Positions 63,402 through 64,000 of a DNA stretch of 64,000 nt are shown here, one piece after another (the first letter of the stretch is position 1; the number at the start of each line of letters is the position of its first letter). The notes below the pieces were generated by a model, which was not told where the DNA came from, did no database searches, and worked only from the letters and a program-made list of their open reading frames with translations. The position numbers and the translations under genes were made by a program. This stretch comes from Tepidaquicella sp964564635 (GTDB lineage Bacteria > Bacteroidota > Ignavibacteria > Tepidaquicellales > Tepidaquicellaceae). Location: positions 124,001 through 188,000 of the forward strand of contig CAZMAR010000003.1 of assembly GCA_964564635.1 (NCBI GenBank). Direction: 5' to 3'.

Positions 63402-64000
63402 ATGCAAAAGAAGATTTTATTTACCACAATAATATGCATTCTTTTAATTAATTTTTCATTTGCACAAGAAATGACAATAAAGGAAAAAGTAGAGAGATAT
63501 AAACCAGTAACATTATCAGCAGAATTAAACTGGTTAAGTGATAAAGAAAAACAGATAATCCCTATTTTGATAGAAATAGCGGATATAATGGATAATTTAT
63601 TCTGGTTACAAAATTATGGAGAAAAAGAAGAATTGCTAAATAAAATTACTGATGAATATGAAAAAAAATATGTTCTCATTAATTATGGACCCTGGGATCA
63701 ACTTGATGGAGAAAAACCATTTATTAACGGTTTCGGTGAAAAACCAAAAGGGGCTAATTTTTATCCTATTGATATGACCGTAGAAGAGTTTAATAATTTA
63801 AATGACAATAGAAAAACAAGCCCATATACAATTTTAAGAAGAGATTCCAAAGGAAATCTTATTGTAATTCCATACAGTGTTGCATATGAAAAAGAATTAA
63901 AGAAAGCACATCAACTTATGTTAAAAGCAGCCGAACTTGCAGAAGATAAAGGACTAAAAAGATATTTAGAGTTGAGAGCTGAAGCATTGATAACAGATAA
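63402..64000 (+). CDS. M49-family (dipeptidyl-peptidase III-like) peptidase, N-terminal part (cut by right edge)
   Basis: A signal peptide (MQKKILFTTIICILLINFSFA/Q) is followed by a helical region and a stretch characteristic of bacterial M49 proteins: VLINYGPWDQLDGEKPFING, then FGEKPKGANFYPIDMTVEEF and SPYTILRRDSKGNLIVIPYS. The catalytic HExxxH-type site lies beyond the window. The start is an ATG behind CGGAG. The visible 199 residues show no frame problem. An exported zinc dipeptidyl-peptidase is likely. Confidence 0.8.
   Translation, partial: MQKKILFTTIICILLINFSFAQEMTIKEKVERYKPVTLSAELNWLSDKEKQIIPILIEIADIMDNLFWLQNYGEKEELLNKITDEYEKKYVLINYGPWDQLDGEKPFINGFGEKPKGANFYPIDMTVEEFNNLNDNRKTSPYTILRRDSKGNLIVIPYSVAYEKELKKAHQLMLKAAELAEDKGLKRYLELRAEALITD

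Overview
The window is AT-rich chromosomal DNA from a Gram-negative member of the Bacteroidota/Chlorobi-Ignavibacteriota assemblage, most likely an ignavibacterium-like organism. Evidence for this: four secreted proteins end in a type IX secretion (Por) sorting domain with the SQNYPNPFN-type signature common in Ignavibacteria; there are TonB-dependent receptors, LPS core genes and SurA-like periplasmic chaperones; Shine-Dalgarno sequences are mostly weak; and two candidate promoters resemble the Bacteroidota TAnnTTTG box. I see no rRNA, tRNA, CRISPR array, insertion sequence or phage gene. Most of the window is ordinary chromosome with a few accessory-looking stretches.

Layout. 1-2.8 kb (-): two subunits of a heterodimeric ABC exporter, the second cut by the window edge. 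3.0-7.4 kb (+): a small membrane protein, a TonB-dependent receptor, a terminator and a secreted BNR-repeat protein. 7.4-14.4 kb (-): three SurA/PpiC-type peptidyl-prolyl isomerases (six parvulin domains) followed by a vWA-like membrane protein. 14.6-18.3 kb (+): an isocitrate-dehydrogenase homologue that has lost its catalytic residues, pterin carbinolamine dehydratase, a chromate-transporter family protein and an outer-membrane barrel. 18.5-26.6 kb: methylmalonyl-CoA mutase small and large subunits, then MeaB and Aat, interrupted by an opposite-strand T9SS cargo gene. 26.6-30.0 kb (-): SagB-type nitroreductase, ROK kinase and an FG-GAP-repeat T9SS protein. 30.0-33.4 kb (-): a CARF-like protein resembling the sensor half of RtcR, an ARPP-1-like protein and an MscS channel. 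33.5-39.6 kb: two small exported proteins, a DUF971 protein, a dicarboxylate/amino-acid symporter and a TonB-receptor-like barrel protein.

39.8-45.7 kb (+) is a conserved growth cluster: rplM-rpsI, a structured leader, then rpsB-tsf-pyrH-frr, followed by waaA and gmhA for LPS core. 45.7-55.0 kb (-) holds an S8 protease, an E2 acyltransferase, prs, a DegT aminotransferase, three GT9 heptosyltransferase-like enzymes and an endonuclease III. With waaA and gmhA, the GT9 enzymes suggest inner-core LPS and sugar-polymer assembly. 55.2-59.1 kb (+) is a peptide uptake and breakdown operon: OPT transporter, PqqD-like protein and PepD dipeptidase. 59.3-64.0 kb holds another T9SS protein, an aldo/keto reductase, two zinc-ribbon proteins and the start of an M49 (dipeptidyl-peptidase III-like) peptidase.

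The two observations I consider most worth following are the orphan RtcR-like CARF protein beside an ARPP-1-like protein (30.0-32.2 kb) and the intact but catalytically stripped isocitrate dehydrogenase paralogue (14.6-16.0 kb). All function calls rest on motif recognition by eye; no database search was run.
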